Assembly (NCBI RefSeq): GCF_013409595.1
Contig: NZ_JACCBD010000001.1
Coordinates: 1,922,001-1,986,000 of the forward strand
Direction of reading: 5' to 3'
Length of the DNA stretch: 64,000 nt
Origin: Leucobacter aridicollis
GTDB taxonomy: Bacteria > Actinomycetota > Actinomycetes > Actinomycetales > Microbacteriaceae
The notes under the pieces were generated by a model that saw only the letters and a program-made list of their open reading frames with translations, had not been told where the DNA came from and ran no database searches. Numbering within the stretch: the first letter of the stretch is position 1; each line of letters opens with the position of its first letter. Positions 8,848-17,816 of the stretch are shown one piece after another. The translations under genes and the position numbers were made by a program.

Positions 8848-10497
8848 CTACAGCGCGATCCGCGCGGAAATGGGCACGCCCTCGGGCACCGCGGTGTGCG
8901 TGATGAGGATCACCGCACGGTCCTCCGGAATCGCGCCGAGGAGGTCCCGCAACAGCCTGTCGGCGACGAGCTGGTCGACGCCCGCGGTCGGTTCGTCGAG
9001 GATCACGACGGGGAAGTCGGCGAGGATCACGCGAGCGAGCGAGATCCGCTGCATCTGGCCGCCGGAGACGAGCGCGCCGCGCTCGCCCACCAGCGCGTCG
9101 AGGCCGCCGCGCTCGCGCACCCACTCCCCAAGGCCGACGCGCTCGAGCACCGCGAGCAGTTCCTCGTCGGTGGCGTCCTCCTTCGCGAACTTCAGGTTCT
9201 GCCGGAGGTCAGTGTTGAAGAGGTGGGGCTGTTGCTCGCAGAGCCCGACGAAGCCGCGCACCGCGGCACCGCTGAATTCGCGGGCCTCGACGCCTCCGAG
9301 GCGGTAGCTGCCGCCGTAGTCGAGGAACCGGCTCAGGGCGAGGGCGAGCGTGGACTTCCCGCTGCCACTGTCCCCCGTAATGACAAGCAGCTCGGCTGGG
9401 CCGAGCGCGAACGACAGGCCCGAGATGACGGCGCGCCCGCCCGGGTGCGCGACCGAGAGATCGGTCACCTCGACGAGCGGTGCCCCTGCGACGGCAGCCG
9501 GGACCTTGGTGGCGTCGATCGCGGGATCGTCGACGGGGATCTCGCGCGGCAGCTCGCCCTCGGTGAGCTTCGCCACCCGCCGGGCACTCGTCTCGACGGT
9601 GCGGCGCGCGGTGAGCGCGGCAAACACCTGCGCAAAGACGTCAAAGACGGCGGCAGGGACGACGACGATCGCGGCGAACACGGGCACCGAGAACGACGTT
9701 CCGGCGCCGGGGGCGATGGCGAGCAGGATCGAGACCGAGGCGACCCCGGCGCCGAGCGCGACGAGCGCCCCGGTGAGGCCGGCGGCCCGCGTGCGGGTGA
9801 GCTGGACGCGGGCGAGCCGCGCCTCCGCGGCTTCGATGCGGGCGCGCTGCGTGTCGAGTGCGCCGAACGCCGCGAGCACGCTCGCCGAGCCGAAGCGATC
9901 GAGCAGGGCGTCGGTGAGCGCCGAGCGGGCGTCGGCGAGCTCGCGGTCGCTGCGCCCGGCGATCCGCTTCGAGAGCGTCGCCCCGACGATGAGGGCAACA
10001 AGGAGCACGGCCGTCAGGATCGCGGCGGCGACGGGCGACGCGATTGCGATGATCGCGATCGTGAGCACCGTCACGGTGATACTCACGATGAGCGGCTGGC
10101 GGACCCGTAGCGGGTGATCCTGAAGCTGGTCGACGTCATCAACGAACGTCGCGAGAACCTCGCCGCGGCGGGAGGACTCGATCGCGCCCGGCACGCGCGG
10201 CACGAGCGCGGTGAACGTCGAGGCGCGCAGCTGCGCCAGCTGGTGCAGCGCGGCGTCGTGGCTCGAGAGCCGCTCAACGTAGCGGAAGGCGGCGCGACCG
10301 ATCGCGAGGGCGCGGACGCCGACGATCGCGAAGGTGAGGTGCAGGATCGGCGGCTGCGCCCCCGACCGCGTGATGAGCCACAGGCTGAGGGCGAGCAGCC
10401 CGACCGCTGCGCCGTCCGAGAGGATCCCGAGGAGCTGCCCTGGGAGCGCGGCCCGGCGGCTCGGGGTCGCGCGCTGCAGCACGGTTTCGACGCTCAC
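8848..10497 (-). CDS. cydC: Cytochrome bd assembly ABC exporter subunit CydC
   Basis: Half of the CydDC heterodimer, a cysteine/glutathione-type thiol exporter also implicated in heme handling and needed to mature cytochrome bd. 549 aa: N-terminal membrane domain of about six helices (to about 300), then an ATPase domain with Walker A GDSGSGKST, signature VSGGQMQRISLAR (Val in place of the usual Leu) and Walker B VVILDEPTAG. Starts within the last four bases of cydD, so translation is coupled. Last gene of cydABDC. Neighbouring pabC converges on it. Confidence 0.92.
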   Translation of the reverse strand: MSVETVLQRATPSRRAALPGQLLGILSDGAAVGLLALSLWLITRSGAQPPILHLTFAIVGVRALAIGRAAFRYVERLSSHDAALHQLAQLRASTFTALVPRVPGAIESSRRGEVLATFVDDVDQLQDHPLRVRQPLIVSITVTVLTIAIIAIASPVAAAILTAVLLVALIVGATLSKRIAGRSDRELADARSALTDALLDRFGSASVLAAFGALDTQRARIEAAEARLARVQLTRTRAAGLTGALVALGAGVASVSILLAIAPGAGTSFSVPVFAAIVVVPAAVFDVFAQVFAALTARRTVETSARRVAKLTEGELPREIPVDDPAIDATKVPAAVAGAPLVEVTDLSVAHPGGRAVISGLSFALGPAELLVITGDSGSGKSTLALALSRFLDYGGSYRLGGVEAREFSGAAVRGFVGLCEQQPHLFNTDLRQNLKFAKEDATDEELLAVLERVGLGEWVRERGGLDALVGERGALVSGGQMQRISLARVILADFPVVILDEPTAGVDQLVADRLLRDLLGAIPEDRAVILITHTAVPEGVPISARIAL

Positions 10498-12230
10498 AGC
10501 TGGGCCTCACTTTCGGTCTTCGCTGCGCGCACCGCTGGGGCTTCGCCCGGTGGCAATGCCCCCTCGGGGCGCGCGACTGTCACAATCCGATCCGCCGCGT
10601 CGAGCAGGGCGGGGCGGTGGCTCACGACGAGTACCGCGCGGCCAGCCGCCGCCTCGGCTCGCGCCGCCTCGATGACGAGGCGCTCGCTGCCCGCGTCGAG
10701 CGCGGAGCTCGGCTCGTCGAGCAGCAGCACGCCGGCGTCGAGCGCTGCGGCCCGATACAGTGCGCGTGCGAGCGAGACGCGCTGCGCCTGGCCGCCGGAG
10801 AGCCCCGAGCCGAGGGCGCCCAGCTCCCGGTCCAGCGGGAGACCAGCGAGGCCGAGCCTGTCGAGCGCGCCGCGCGCGAGCGCGGGGTCAGGATCGGCTG
10901 AGCCGAGCGCGACGTTGTCGAGGATTGAGCCCTGCACGAGGCCCGGCTGTTGGCCGGCCCAGGAGACCTCGCCGCCGACGCTGATCCGTCCGGCCGCGGG
11001 CTGGAGGAAGCCGAGAACGGCGGCGAGCAGCGACGTCTTGCCAGCTCCCGAGGGTCCGGCGAGCGCGACGAACTCGCCCGGGGCGACGTCGAAGCTCAGC
11101 GGCCCGGCGACGATCCTGTCGCCGCGCGCGATCTCGACGCCGTCGACAGCGAGCCCGCCCCCAGCAACGGTGGCGACCCGCGTCGCGGCTGCGTCGGTCT
11201 CGCCCTGGCCCTGGTGGCGCTCGCCCTCGCCCTCGATGAGCGCGAACACGTCGGCGGAGGCCGCGAGCCCCTCCGTCGAGTCATGGAACGCGGCGCCGAC
11301 CTGCCGGATCGGCACGAACACCTCGGGAAGTACGAGCAACACAAACAGGCCGAGCGCGAGCGGGAACTCGCCGGCGACGAGGCGCGTGCCGACGGTCACG
11401 GCGACGAGCGCGATGGAGAAGGTACCGGCGAGATCAAGGACGAAGCCGGAGAGGAAGGTCACCCGCAGCACCTTCATGGTGCGCGAGCGGTACTCCTCGG
11501 TTTCGGCGGTGATGCGCGCCGCCTGGCGCTCCTCCCGCCGGAAGATTTTGAGCGTCGGGAGCCCCTCGACGACATCGAGGAACGACGCGGATAGCCGCTG
11601 CAGCTGATCCCACTGCTTGCCCTGCACGGACTGGGTCGCGAGGCCGATCAGCACCATGAAGAGCGGGATGACCGGGAACACGATGAGCACGGTCACGCCG
11701 CTGAGCAGGTCGGAGAAGAGGACTGTCGCGACGAGGATCGGGGTGGCAACGACCGCAAGAATGAACTGGGGCACGTAGCCCGAGAAGTACCCGTCGAGGG
11801 CGTCGAGACCGCGGCCGAGCACCGTCGCGAGCTTCGCGTCGGAGACTGCCGAGGTGGCCTCGGGGCTGCGCCCGTCGAGCGCGTCGAGCGCGGCGGCCCG
11901 AAGCTGGGTCTTCACTTTCACCGCGCCGCGTGCGGCGACGACGTCCATGCCCCACGTGCTCAGGGCGCGAACGATCGCGGCTGCGAGTGCGCCGGCCGCG
12001 AGCCAGGGCAGGCTGCTCTGGGCGTACACGCCCTCGGCAACCCGCCCGGCTCCGGCGGCGTCCCACAGCCCCTCGAACACCGGAATAGCGACAGCCGCTA
12101 TCGCCTGCGCAAGGAACCAGCTCCAGGCGATGATCGCGACGGTGCGCACTACTCCGAGTAGCGCACCGAGCGCGAACACCGTGCGGGCTGCACCCGCAAA
12201 ACGCAACAGGCGTGGATCGAGGGGCTTCAT
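10494..12230 (-). CDS. cydD: Cytochrome bd assembly ABC exporter subunit CydD
   Basis: 578 aa partner of CydC. Membrane domain with about six helices in residues 15-310, including a conserved loop GKQWDQLQRLSASFLDVVEG. The ATPase domain has Walker A GPSGAGKTS, signature LSGGQAQRVSLARAL and Walker B LLLDEPSSALD. It follows cydB after 15 bases and overlaps cydC by four. Position third in cydABDC and fusion-free halves match the usual actinobacterial arrangement. Confidence 0.92.
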   Translation of the reverse strand: MKPLDPRLLRFAGAARTVFALGALLGVVRTVAIIAWSWFLAQAIAAVAIPVFEGLWDAAGAGRVAEGVYAQSSLPWLAAGALAAAIVRALSTWGMDVVAARGAVKVKTQLRAAALDALDGRSPEATSAVSDAKLATVLGRGLDALDGYFSGYVPQFILAVVATPILVATVLFSDLLSGVTVLIVFPVIPLFMVLIGLATQSVQGKQWDQLQRLSASFLDVVEGLPTLKIFRREERQAARITAETEEYRSRTMKVLRVTFLSGFVLDLAGTFSIALVAVTVGTRLVAGEFPLALGLFVLLVLPEVFVPIRQVGAAFHDSTEGLAASADVFALIEGEGERHQGQGETDAAATRVATVAGGGLAVDGVEIARGDRIVAGPLSFDVAPGEFVALAGPSGAGKTSLLAAVLGFLQPAAGRISVGGEVSWAGQQPGLVQGSILDNVALGSADPDPALARGALDRLGLAGLPLDRELGALGSGLSGGQAQRVSLARALYRAAALDAGVLLLDEPSSALDAGSERLVIEAARAEAAAGRAVLVVSHRPALLDAADRIVTVARPEGALPPGEAPAVRAAKTESEAQL

Positions 12231-12245
12231 CAGGGACCGGGCCGC

Positions 12246-13289
12246 CTAGGCGGTGGCCTCGGCGGGCTGCTCGACCGGAATCATCTCGTGCGTGAGGCGC
12301 TTCCGGAAGACCCAGTACGTCCACGCCTGGTAGGCGAGCACGAGCGGCAGCGTGAACACTGCGACCCAGGTCATGAGCTCGAGCGTCTTCGGGGAGCTTG
12401 CGGCCCCCACGACGCTCATGGTGTGTTCGTCGCCGAGCGTCGAGATCATCAGGTTCGGGAAGAGCGCCGAGAAGATCGTGAGCAGCGCGAACGCGATGGT
12501 CACGGTGTTTCCGACGAACGCCCAGCCCTCACGGCCGGCAAGGTTCGCGGCCCAGCCGCCGATGAGTGCGACCGCTGCGATCGCGGCGCACGCGATGATG
12601 AGGCCGATGTTCGGGTTCGAGAGGTTCATCACGATGGTCCACACGAGGAAGGCCGCCGCGAGCACGATCGTCACGATGCCGACGTTCTTCGCGAGCTTCC
12701 GCGCGTTGTCGCGCATCTCACCGACGGTCTTCAGCGCCACGAACACGAGCCCATGGGTGAAGCAGAGCAGCATCACGACAATGCCGCCAAGCAGGCCGTA
12801 CGGGTTCAGCAGCGTGAGCAGCGTTCCCTCGTAGAGCCAGCCGCCGGTCTCAACGGCGCGGATCGGTACACCCTGCACGAGGTTCGCGAACGCGACGCCC
12901 CAGAGCAGCGGCGGGAGCACTGAGCCCCAGAAGATGAACTGGTCGAACCAGCGGGTCCACTTCACGCCCTTGCGCTGGTGCCGGAACTCGAACGACACAC
13001 CGCGGAGGATGAGCGCGATCAGGATCAGCAGGAGTGCAAGGTAGAAGCCGGAGAACATCGTCGCATACCACTCAGGGAATGCGGCGAACAGCGAGGCGCC
13101 GGCGACAATCAGCCACGTCTCATTGAGATCCCAGACCGGGCCGATCGTGTTGATCAGCACGCGGCGGTCGGTGTTGGTCTTTCCGAGGAAAGGCAACGAC
13201 ATGCCTACACCGAAGTCGAAACCGTCGAGCACGAAGTACCCGATCAGCATGACGCCGACGATGAGGAACCATACGGTAGTCAATTCCAT
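12246..13289 (-). CDS. cydB: Cytochrome bd quinol oxidase subunit II
   Basis: 347 aa integral membrane protein with about nine helices; starts MELTTVWFLIVGVMLIGYFVLDGFDFG, typical of CydB. It pairs with CydA to make the high-affinity quinol oxidase. A strong ribosome site (GGAAGGAG) precedes ATG 13289, and the gap to cydA is 15 bases, so the two are co-transcribed. Length is normal. Confidence 0.96.
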   Translation of the reverse strand: MELTTVWFLIVGVMLIGYFVLDGFDFGVGMSLPFLGKTNTDRRVLINTIGPVWDLNETWLIVAGASLFAAFPEWYATMFSGFYLALLLILIALILRGVSFEFRHQRKGVKWTRWFDQFIFWGSVLPPLLWGVAFANLVQGVPIRAVETGGWLYEGTLLTLLNPYGLLGGIVVMLLCFTHGLVFVALKTVGEMRDNARKLAKNVGIVTIVLAAAFLVWTIVMNLSNPNIGLIIACAAIAAVALIGGWAANLAGREGWAFVGNTVTIAFALLTIFSALFPNLMISTLGDEHTMSVVGAASSPKTLELMTWVAVFTLPLVLAYQAWTYWVFRKRLTHEMIPVEQPAEATA

Positions 13290-13304
13290 GATTCGTCTCC
13301 TTCC

Positions 13305-14771
13305 CTAGTAGACAGTCGCAAGCTGGTTCTTGTCGACGGTGCCGGAACCGTCGGTCCCGTCGCCGTCGTCCGTCCGCGCGATCTCGGGCGGACCGGCCTT
13401 CACGGCCTTCACAATGAGCCCGAACTCGACAACCGCGAGCGCACCGTAGACGATCGTGAACGCGGCGAGCGAGACGAGCACGGCCCAGCCGGGCACGCCC
13501 GGCGAGATGCCTTGTTCTGTCGTCATCACTCCGAACACGATCCAGGGCTGGCGGCCCATCTCGGTGAAGACCCAGCCAACGAGCGACGCGAGCATCGGCA
13601 GCGGCGCGGTCCAGATAGCGACGGTCCACGTCCACTTGGGGAGCTTGAAGTTGTCCTTGCGGGTGAGCCAGAGGCCCACGACCGACACGAGCGCTGCAAG
13701 CGCGCCGAGCCCGATCATCCAGCGGAATGCCCAGTAGGTCACCCAGACGATCGGCACGAAGGAGCCGTCAGTCGGGCAGGTGAGCAGCGAATCTGCGCCG
13801 CCACAGTAGAGCTCCGTGTACTCCGCCTGGAGGTCGTTGATGCCCTCGACGGTGCCGTCAAGCGAGTTCGTCGCGAGGAAGGATGCCAGGTACGGAATAC
13901 GAACCGAGAAGATCTCGTGTGCGCCATCCGGGGTGCCGAGGCTGAAGAGCGAGAACGATGCGTCTCGACCCGACGAGGTGTTGTACATCGCCTCAGCGGC
14001 TGCCATCTTCATGGGCTGCGTCTCGGTCATCACGAGACCGAGCGAGTGCCCGCTCAGGCCGACCGCGAGGAACGAGATGATGTTCGTCCACGCGCCGAAG
14101 CGAAGCGTGGTGCGCATCTCGTCGACGAACTGGCCACGCTTGAGGTGCCACGCCGCAACCGACACGAGCACGACGCCCGCGAACATGAGCGACGCGAAGA
14201 TCGTGTGCGGGAACTGGGTCAGCGCGACCGGGTTCAGCAGCACGTCACCGATGCTCTCGAGCTCGGCGCGGCCACGCTCCTCGTTCAGCACGAACCCCTC
14301 GGGGTTCTGCATGAACGCGTTCGCCGCGAGAATGAAGTACGCGGAGAGGACCGTACCGATCCAGGTGAACCAGATCGTCATCAGGTGAATCTTCTTGGGG
14401 AGCTTGTCCCAGCCGAAGATCCACAGGCCAATAAACGTCGCCTCGAAGAAGAAGGCGATGAGGCCCTCCATCGCGAGCGGTGCACCGAAGATGTCGCCGA
14501 CGAAGCGCGAATAGTTGGACCAGTTCATACCGAACTGGAACTCCTGCACGATGCCGGTCACGACGCCCATCGCGAAGTTGATCAGAAAGACCTTTCCGAA
14601 CAGCTTGGTGAGGCGCAGGTACTTGTCCTTGCCAGTCCGCACCCATGCCGTCTGGAGAATGGCAACGAGCAGCGCCATTCCGATCGTCAGCGGTACGAAA
14701 ATGAAGTGATACAGGGTGGTCAACCCAAATTGCCAGCGCGCGAGCGCTACCGGGTCGAGGAACTCATTCAT
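13305..14771 (-). CDS. cydA: Cytochrome bd quinol oxidase subunit I
   Basis: Heme-bearing subunit; oxidises quinol and reduces oxygen to water at low oxygen. 488 aa from ATG 14771, chosen for AGGAGA upstream; an in-frame start 16 codons earlier lacks one. His22 (ARWQFG..TLYHF) corresponds to the axial heme ligand near residue 19 of the E. coli protein. FPHTIFASLMFAG holds the other conserved His, and GRQPWIV the conserved quinol-side motif. Length indicates the short-Q-loop class. First gene of cydABDC; its upstream region has several inverted repeats. Confidence 0.96.
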   Translation of the reverse strand: MNEFLDPVALARWQFGLTTLYHFIFVPLTIGMALLVAILQTAWVRTGKDKYLRLTKLFGKVFLINFAMGVVTGIVQEFQFGMNWSNYSRFVGDIFGAPLAMEGLIAFFFEATFIGLWIFGWDKLPKKIHLMTIWFTWIGTVLSAYFILAANAFMQNPEGFVLNEERGRAELESIGDVLLNPVALTQFPHTIFASLMFAGVVLVSVAAWHLKRGQFVDEMRTTLRFGAWTNIISFLAVGLSGHSLGLVMTETQPMKMAAAEAMYNTSSGRDASFSLFSLGTPDGAHEIFSVRIPYLASFLATNSLDGTVEGINDLQAEYTELYCGGADSLLTCPTDGSFVPIVWVTYWAFRWMIGLGALAALVSVVGLWLTRKDNFKLPKWTWTVAIWTAPLPMLASLVGWVFTEMGRQPWIVFGVMTTEQGISPGVPGWAVLVSLAAFTIVYGALAVVEFGLIVKAVKAGPPEIARTDDGDGTDGSGTVDKNQLATVY

Positions 14772-14823
14772 TTGTTCTCCTATAACCAGGAGAGGAGCGC
14801 TCACCACGCGGGGGCGCATTACT

Positions 14824-14933
14824 CCCGTAGGAATTCCCTACGGGCGGGGGTACCCGCGGGGGGCTGGCTAAACTGCCAACTGTAGCCAGTATATTCAAGC
14901 TGGGAGTTACCTGCGAATCAATTTTGACGTCAA
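14824..14933 (-). promoter_or_regulatory. cydA control region with inverted repeats
   Basis: Contains CCCGTAGG-N5-CCTACGGG (14824-14844), GCGGG-N4-CCCGC (14844-14857) and a perfect palindrome TTGACGTCAA (14924-14933). On the minus strand a TATACT -10-like box lies at 14888-14893. This would give a leader of roughly 110 bases holding the first two repeats. They could be operators or leader hairpins. No site matching a known redox regulator consensus was identified with confidence. Confidence 0.4.
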
Positions 14934-14979
14934 GATTCTTTGCTTCCGGGCGGCGCGCGATGCCCCAGGTGATTCGTCA

Positions 14980-14985
14980 TACACT
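14980..14985 (+). promoter_or_regulatory. -10 box of leaderless App1-like gene
   Basis: TACACT ending six bases before GTG 14992. No Shine-Dalgarno sequence in between. Confidence 0.5.
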
Positions 14986-14991
14986 GGCTTA

Positions 14992-16044
14992 GTGACTTCG
15001 CCTGACGACATGCCTGACAGCCGCCCTCGGTTCGCGGCGCGGTTTGAGGATCGCATGCATCGCCGCCGCGCGAAGCAGGCAATCAAGCGGGGCAAGACGC
15101 CCTCGGTCATCCCCTACATCGGATACGGGACGACCGAGTGGGTGCGGGTGCTCGGCCGGGTGCTGTACCTCCGCCCCGACACGAGTGAGCACTCGCGCTT
15201 CCGGCCCGACGTCCAGGAGGTCTCGCGCGTGCGGGGCTGGCGCACGTTCACGAGCGTGTACGTCCCCTATCAGCGGATCACGGTGCTCGTTGACGGCGTC
15301 CCAACGGCGGAGGTCGTCGCGGACCGGGGCGGCGTGATCGACTCGATCGTGCGCGTCTCGCTCGCCCCGGGGTGGCACACGGTCACGCTGCAGGTGAGCG
15401 AGGACGAGGCCGCGCACGCCCCCGTGAAGGTGATGGACTCCGCCTCGCAGCTCGGCGTGCTCTCGGACGTGGACGACACGGTGCTCATCACGGCGCTGCC
15501 GAAGCCGTTTGTCGCGGCCTGGAACAGCTTCGTGCTCGACGAGACTGCCAGGCGGGCGACGCCGGGCATGCCCGTGCTCTACGACAGGCTCGCGCGACGC
15601 CACAAGGGCTCGCCGTTCATCTATCTCTCGACGGGCGCCTGGAACGCGGCGCCCGCGCTGAGCCGGTTCCTCGCCCGCAACCTCTACCCGATGGGCCCGC
15701 TGCTGCTCACCGATTGGGGCCCGACGCACGATCGCTGGTTCCGGAGCGGTCGCGAGCACAAGCAGCGTGAGCTCAAGCGGCTCGCGCGCGAGTTTCCCGA
15801 CGTGCGCTGGATCATGTTTGGCGACGACGGTCAGCACGATGAGGCGCTGTACGCGGAGTTCGCGCGGGATCACCCGGAGAACGTCGCCGCCGTCGCGATT
15901 CGGCAGCTGTCCGTCGGACAGGCGGTGCTCGCCGGTGGCCGATCGAAGGCGAAGCAGCAGAAAGACGCGAGCGGCGTGCCGTGGGTGTACGGCCCGGACG
16001 GCGCGACGCTCAGCGAGGAACTCACGAAGCTCGGCCTGCTATGA
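14992..16044 (+). CDS. App1-type phosphatase (DUF2183) family protein
   Basis: 350 aa. The central DVDDTV (about residue 159) followed by LSTGAWN and IMFGDDGQHD give the DxDxT and later acidic motifs of the App1/DUF2183 branch of the HAD superfamily; the yeast member is a phosphatidate phosphatase. An N-terminal domain of about 140 residues precedes the catalytic part. No signal peptide or membrane helix. Its stop overlaps the start of the next gene (ATGA), tying it to a FUSC-type membrane protein. Substrate in this organism is unknown. GTG start with a -10 box at leaderless distance. Confidence 0.8.
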   Translation: MTSPDDMPDSRPRFAARFEDRMHRRRAKQAIKRGKTPSVIPYIGYGTTEWVRVLGRVLYLRPDTSEHSRFRPDVQEVSRVRGWRTFTSVYVPYQRITVLVDGVPTAEVVADRGGVIDSIVRVSLAPGWHTVTLQVSEDEAAHAPVKVMDSASQLGVLSDVDDTVLITALPKPFVAAWNSFVLDETARRATPGMPVLYDRLARRHKGSPFIYLSTGAWNAAPALSRFLARNLYPMGPLLLTDWGPTHDRWFRSGREHKQRELKRLAREFPDVRWIMFGDDGQHDEALYAEFARDHPENVAAVAIRQLSVGQAVLAGGRSKAKQQKDASGVPWVYGPDGATLSEELTKLGLL

Positions 16045-17108
16045 CGCACGACGCCGCACCCTGGTGGCGGCGCGCCGAGCAGCGCGTCACCGGCAGGTTC
16101 ACGGTTGCGGCCAGGCCGTCGGCGCTGCAGCTCGCGAAGGCCGGTGGCGCCGCGGTGCTCAGCTGGTTCGTCTGCCTCATCTTCTTCCCGGACTCGCTGC
16201 CGATGTTCGGCGCCATCGCGGCGCTGATCGTCGTGCAGGAGAGCGTCGATCAGTCGCTCACCAAGGGCATCGAGCGCGTCGTCGGGGTGCTGTTCGGGGT
16301 GTCCGTCGCGCTCGGCGCCGGCGCGCTCTTCGGCACGAACTCGTGGCTGTTTATCGCCGCGATCGTCGTCTCGATGGGCGTGGGCTGGCTGCTCCGGATG
16401 AGCGCGACGTCGACGAACCAGATCGCCATCTCCGCGATGCTGATGATCGCGCTCGGCGGCTCCGAGATTGGGTACGGGGTCGAGCGCCTCGTCGAGACCG
16501 CGATCGGCGCCGCCATCGGCGTAGCGGTCAACGCTGTCATCGCCGCGCCGGTGCGTACCGGGCTCATGCACGACGAGATCACCTCGCTGACGGGGAACGC
16601 GGCGGCGGCGCTCGACCGGCTCGCAGATGCGCTCGACACCCCGCGGGATGACGCCTGGCTCGAGGACATGCTGGAGTCGGCGAGGGAGCTGCATGAGGAG
16701 CGCGCGCAGGTGCACGCCGAGCTCAGACGCGCCCGCGAAAGCCTGCGCCTCAACCCGCGGAGCCGGCGCCACATGCGGCAGCTGCTCGAGGACGACGCGC
16801 TGTTTCAGCGGGTGCAGCCGATCGTCACCCAGGTGATCGGCATGTCGCGCGCGCTCTACGATCTCTACGACCCCGAGCTCGTCGAGGATCCCTCCGTGAT
16901 CGGCATGCGCCAGGAGATCCGGCGCGCCGCCCACGACCTCGCGCTCCTCGGCACCGCGCCGCAGGACACGGGAACGGCCCCGGAACCGCCGGCGCTGACT
17001 GCGCCATACACGATTCCGAGGCCGCCTCCGAGGCACTGGGTGCTCATCGGTTCGCTCATGGAGGATCTCCGCCGCGTGCGCGGCAGGATCACCGGTGAAC
17101 TCGACTAG
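16041..17108 (+). CDS. FUSC family membrane protein (putative aromatic acid exporter)
   Basis: 355 aa. N-terminal membrane domain with about six helices (residues 25-165; LSWFVCLIFFPDSLPMFGAIAALIVVQ opens it). A cytoplasmic, mostly helical C-terminal half follows, rich in Arg and Glu (about 170-290), and a Pro-rich tail ends the protein. This resembles FUSC/aromatic-acid-exporter proteins such as those linked to fusaric acid resistance. The start overlaps the upstream phosphatase stop by four bases, so they are co-translated. The stop overlaps that of convergent yceI. Confidence 0.75.
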   Translation: MTHDAAPWWRRAEQRVTGRFTVAARPSALQLAKAGGAAVLSWFVCLIFFPDSLPMFGAIAALIVVQESVDQSLTKGIERVVGVLFGVSVALGAGALFGTNSWLFIAAIVVSMGVGWLLRMSATSTNQIAISAMLMIALGGSEIGYGVERLVETAIGAAIGVAVNAVIAAPVRTGLMHDEITSLTGNAAAALDRLADALDTPRDDAWLEDMLESARELHEERAQVHAELRRARESLRLNPRSRRHMRQLLEDDALFQRVQPIVTQVIGMSRALYDLYDPELVEDPSVIGMRQEIRRAAHDLALLGTAPQDTGTAPEPPALTAPYTIPRPPPRHWVLIGSLMEDLRRVRGRITGELD

Positions 17109-17662
17109 TTGACGAGCGCAGCCTGCACGTCGATGGTGATGGTGACGTCGTCACCGAGCAGGAAGCCGCCCTTCTCGAGGGGAGCGTTCCAGGTGAGGCC
17201 GAAGTCCTCGCGCTTGACGACCGACTTCGCCGTGAAGCCTGCCTTGTAGTTGCCGTACGGATCCTCGCCGAAGCCACCGAACTCGAAGTCGAAGGTGACG
17301 GGCTTGGTGATGCCGCGCATGGTGAGCTCGCCGTCGACCTTGAAGTCGCCGTCGACGACGCGGACGCCGTTCGACGCGAACGTGAGCTGCGGGAACTGCT
17401 CGGCCTCGAAGAAGTCGCCGGTGCGGAGGTGCCCGTCGCGGTTCTTCTCGTTCGTGTTGACCGAGGCGACCTCTGCGGTGGCGGTGACGCTCGAGTCGAG
17501 CGGGTTCTCGCCGGTGACGAAGGTCGCGTCGAAGTCCTCGAACTTGCCCTTGACCTTGCTGATCGCAAGGTGGCGGATCGAGAAACCGACCTCAGAGTGC
17601 GTGGCGTCGATCTTCCAGGTGCCTGCGCGGTAGCCGGGGATCTGATCTGCGGTGAGGGTCAT
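17105..17662 (-). CDS. YceI family lipid-binding protein
   Basis: 185 aa. PGYRAGTWKIDATHSEVGFSIRHL at the start, then VTGENPLDSSVTATAEVASVNTN and LTMRGITKPVTFDFE, are characteristic of the YceI lipocalin-like barrel, which binds isoprenoid-type lipids in characterised members. No signal peptide is visible, so unlike many proteobacterial homologues it is probably cytoplasmic. ATG 17662 has AAAGG upstream, and an A+T-rich stretch at 17663-17790 probably carries its promoter. Role unknown; stress-related in other bacteria. Confidence 0.88.
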   Translation of the reverse strand: MTLTADQIPGYRAGTWKIDATHSEVGFSIRHLAISKVKGKFEDFDATFVTGENPLDSSVTATAEVASVNTNEKNRDGHLRTGDFFEAEQFPQLTFASNGVRVVDGDFKVDGELTMRGITKPVTFDFEFGGFGEDPYGNYKAGFTAKSVVKREDFGLTWNAPLEKGGFLLGDDVTITIDVQAALVN

Positions 17663-17816
17663 AAGGATTTACCTTTCAAAACTTGTCCAGCGCCAAATGC
17701 GTGTCACTGAATTGGCTGTCCGGGATCTTGCGGACATAGAGAACAACTTACATGCAGACGCATCTATTCCCGCATTCCTGAAAATCTTTTCGGCGGGCGT
17801 GTTCGAGCGTGCCGGG

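Noticed and set aside
8815..8852. Inverted repeat between pabC and cydC stops
   Set aside because: Arms GTAGCGG/CCGCTAC are separated by a long G+C-rich loop, and both contain stop codons. It may act as a terminator, but the pairing is not better than expected in such G+C-rich DNA.
8896..11607. Long plus-strand open frames opposite cydC and cydD
   Set aside because: Shadows of the two ABC subunit genes; no start with a ribosome site and no recognisable motif.
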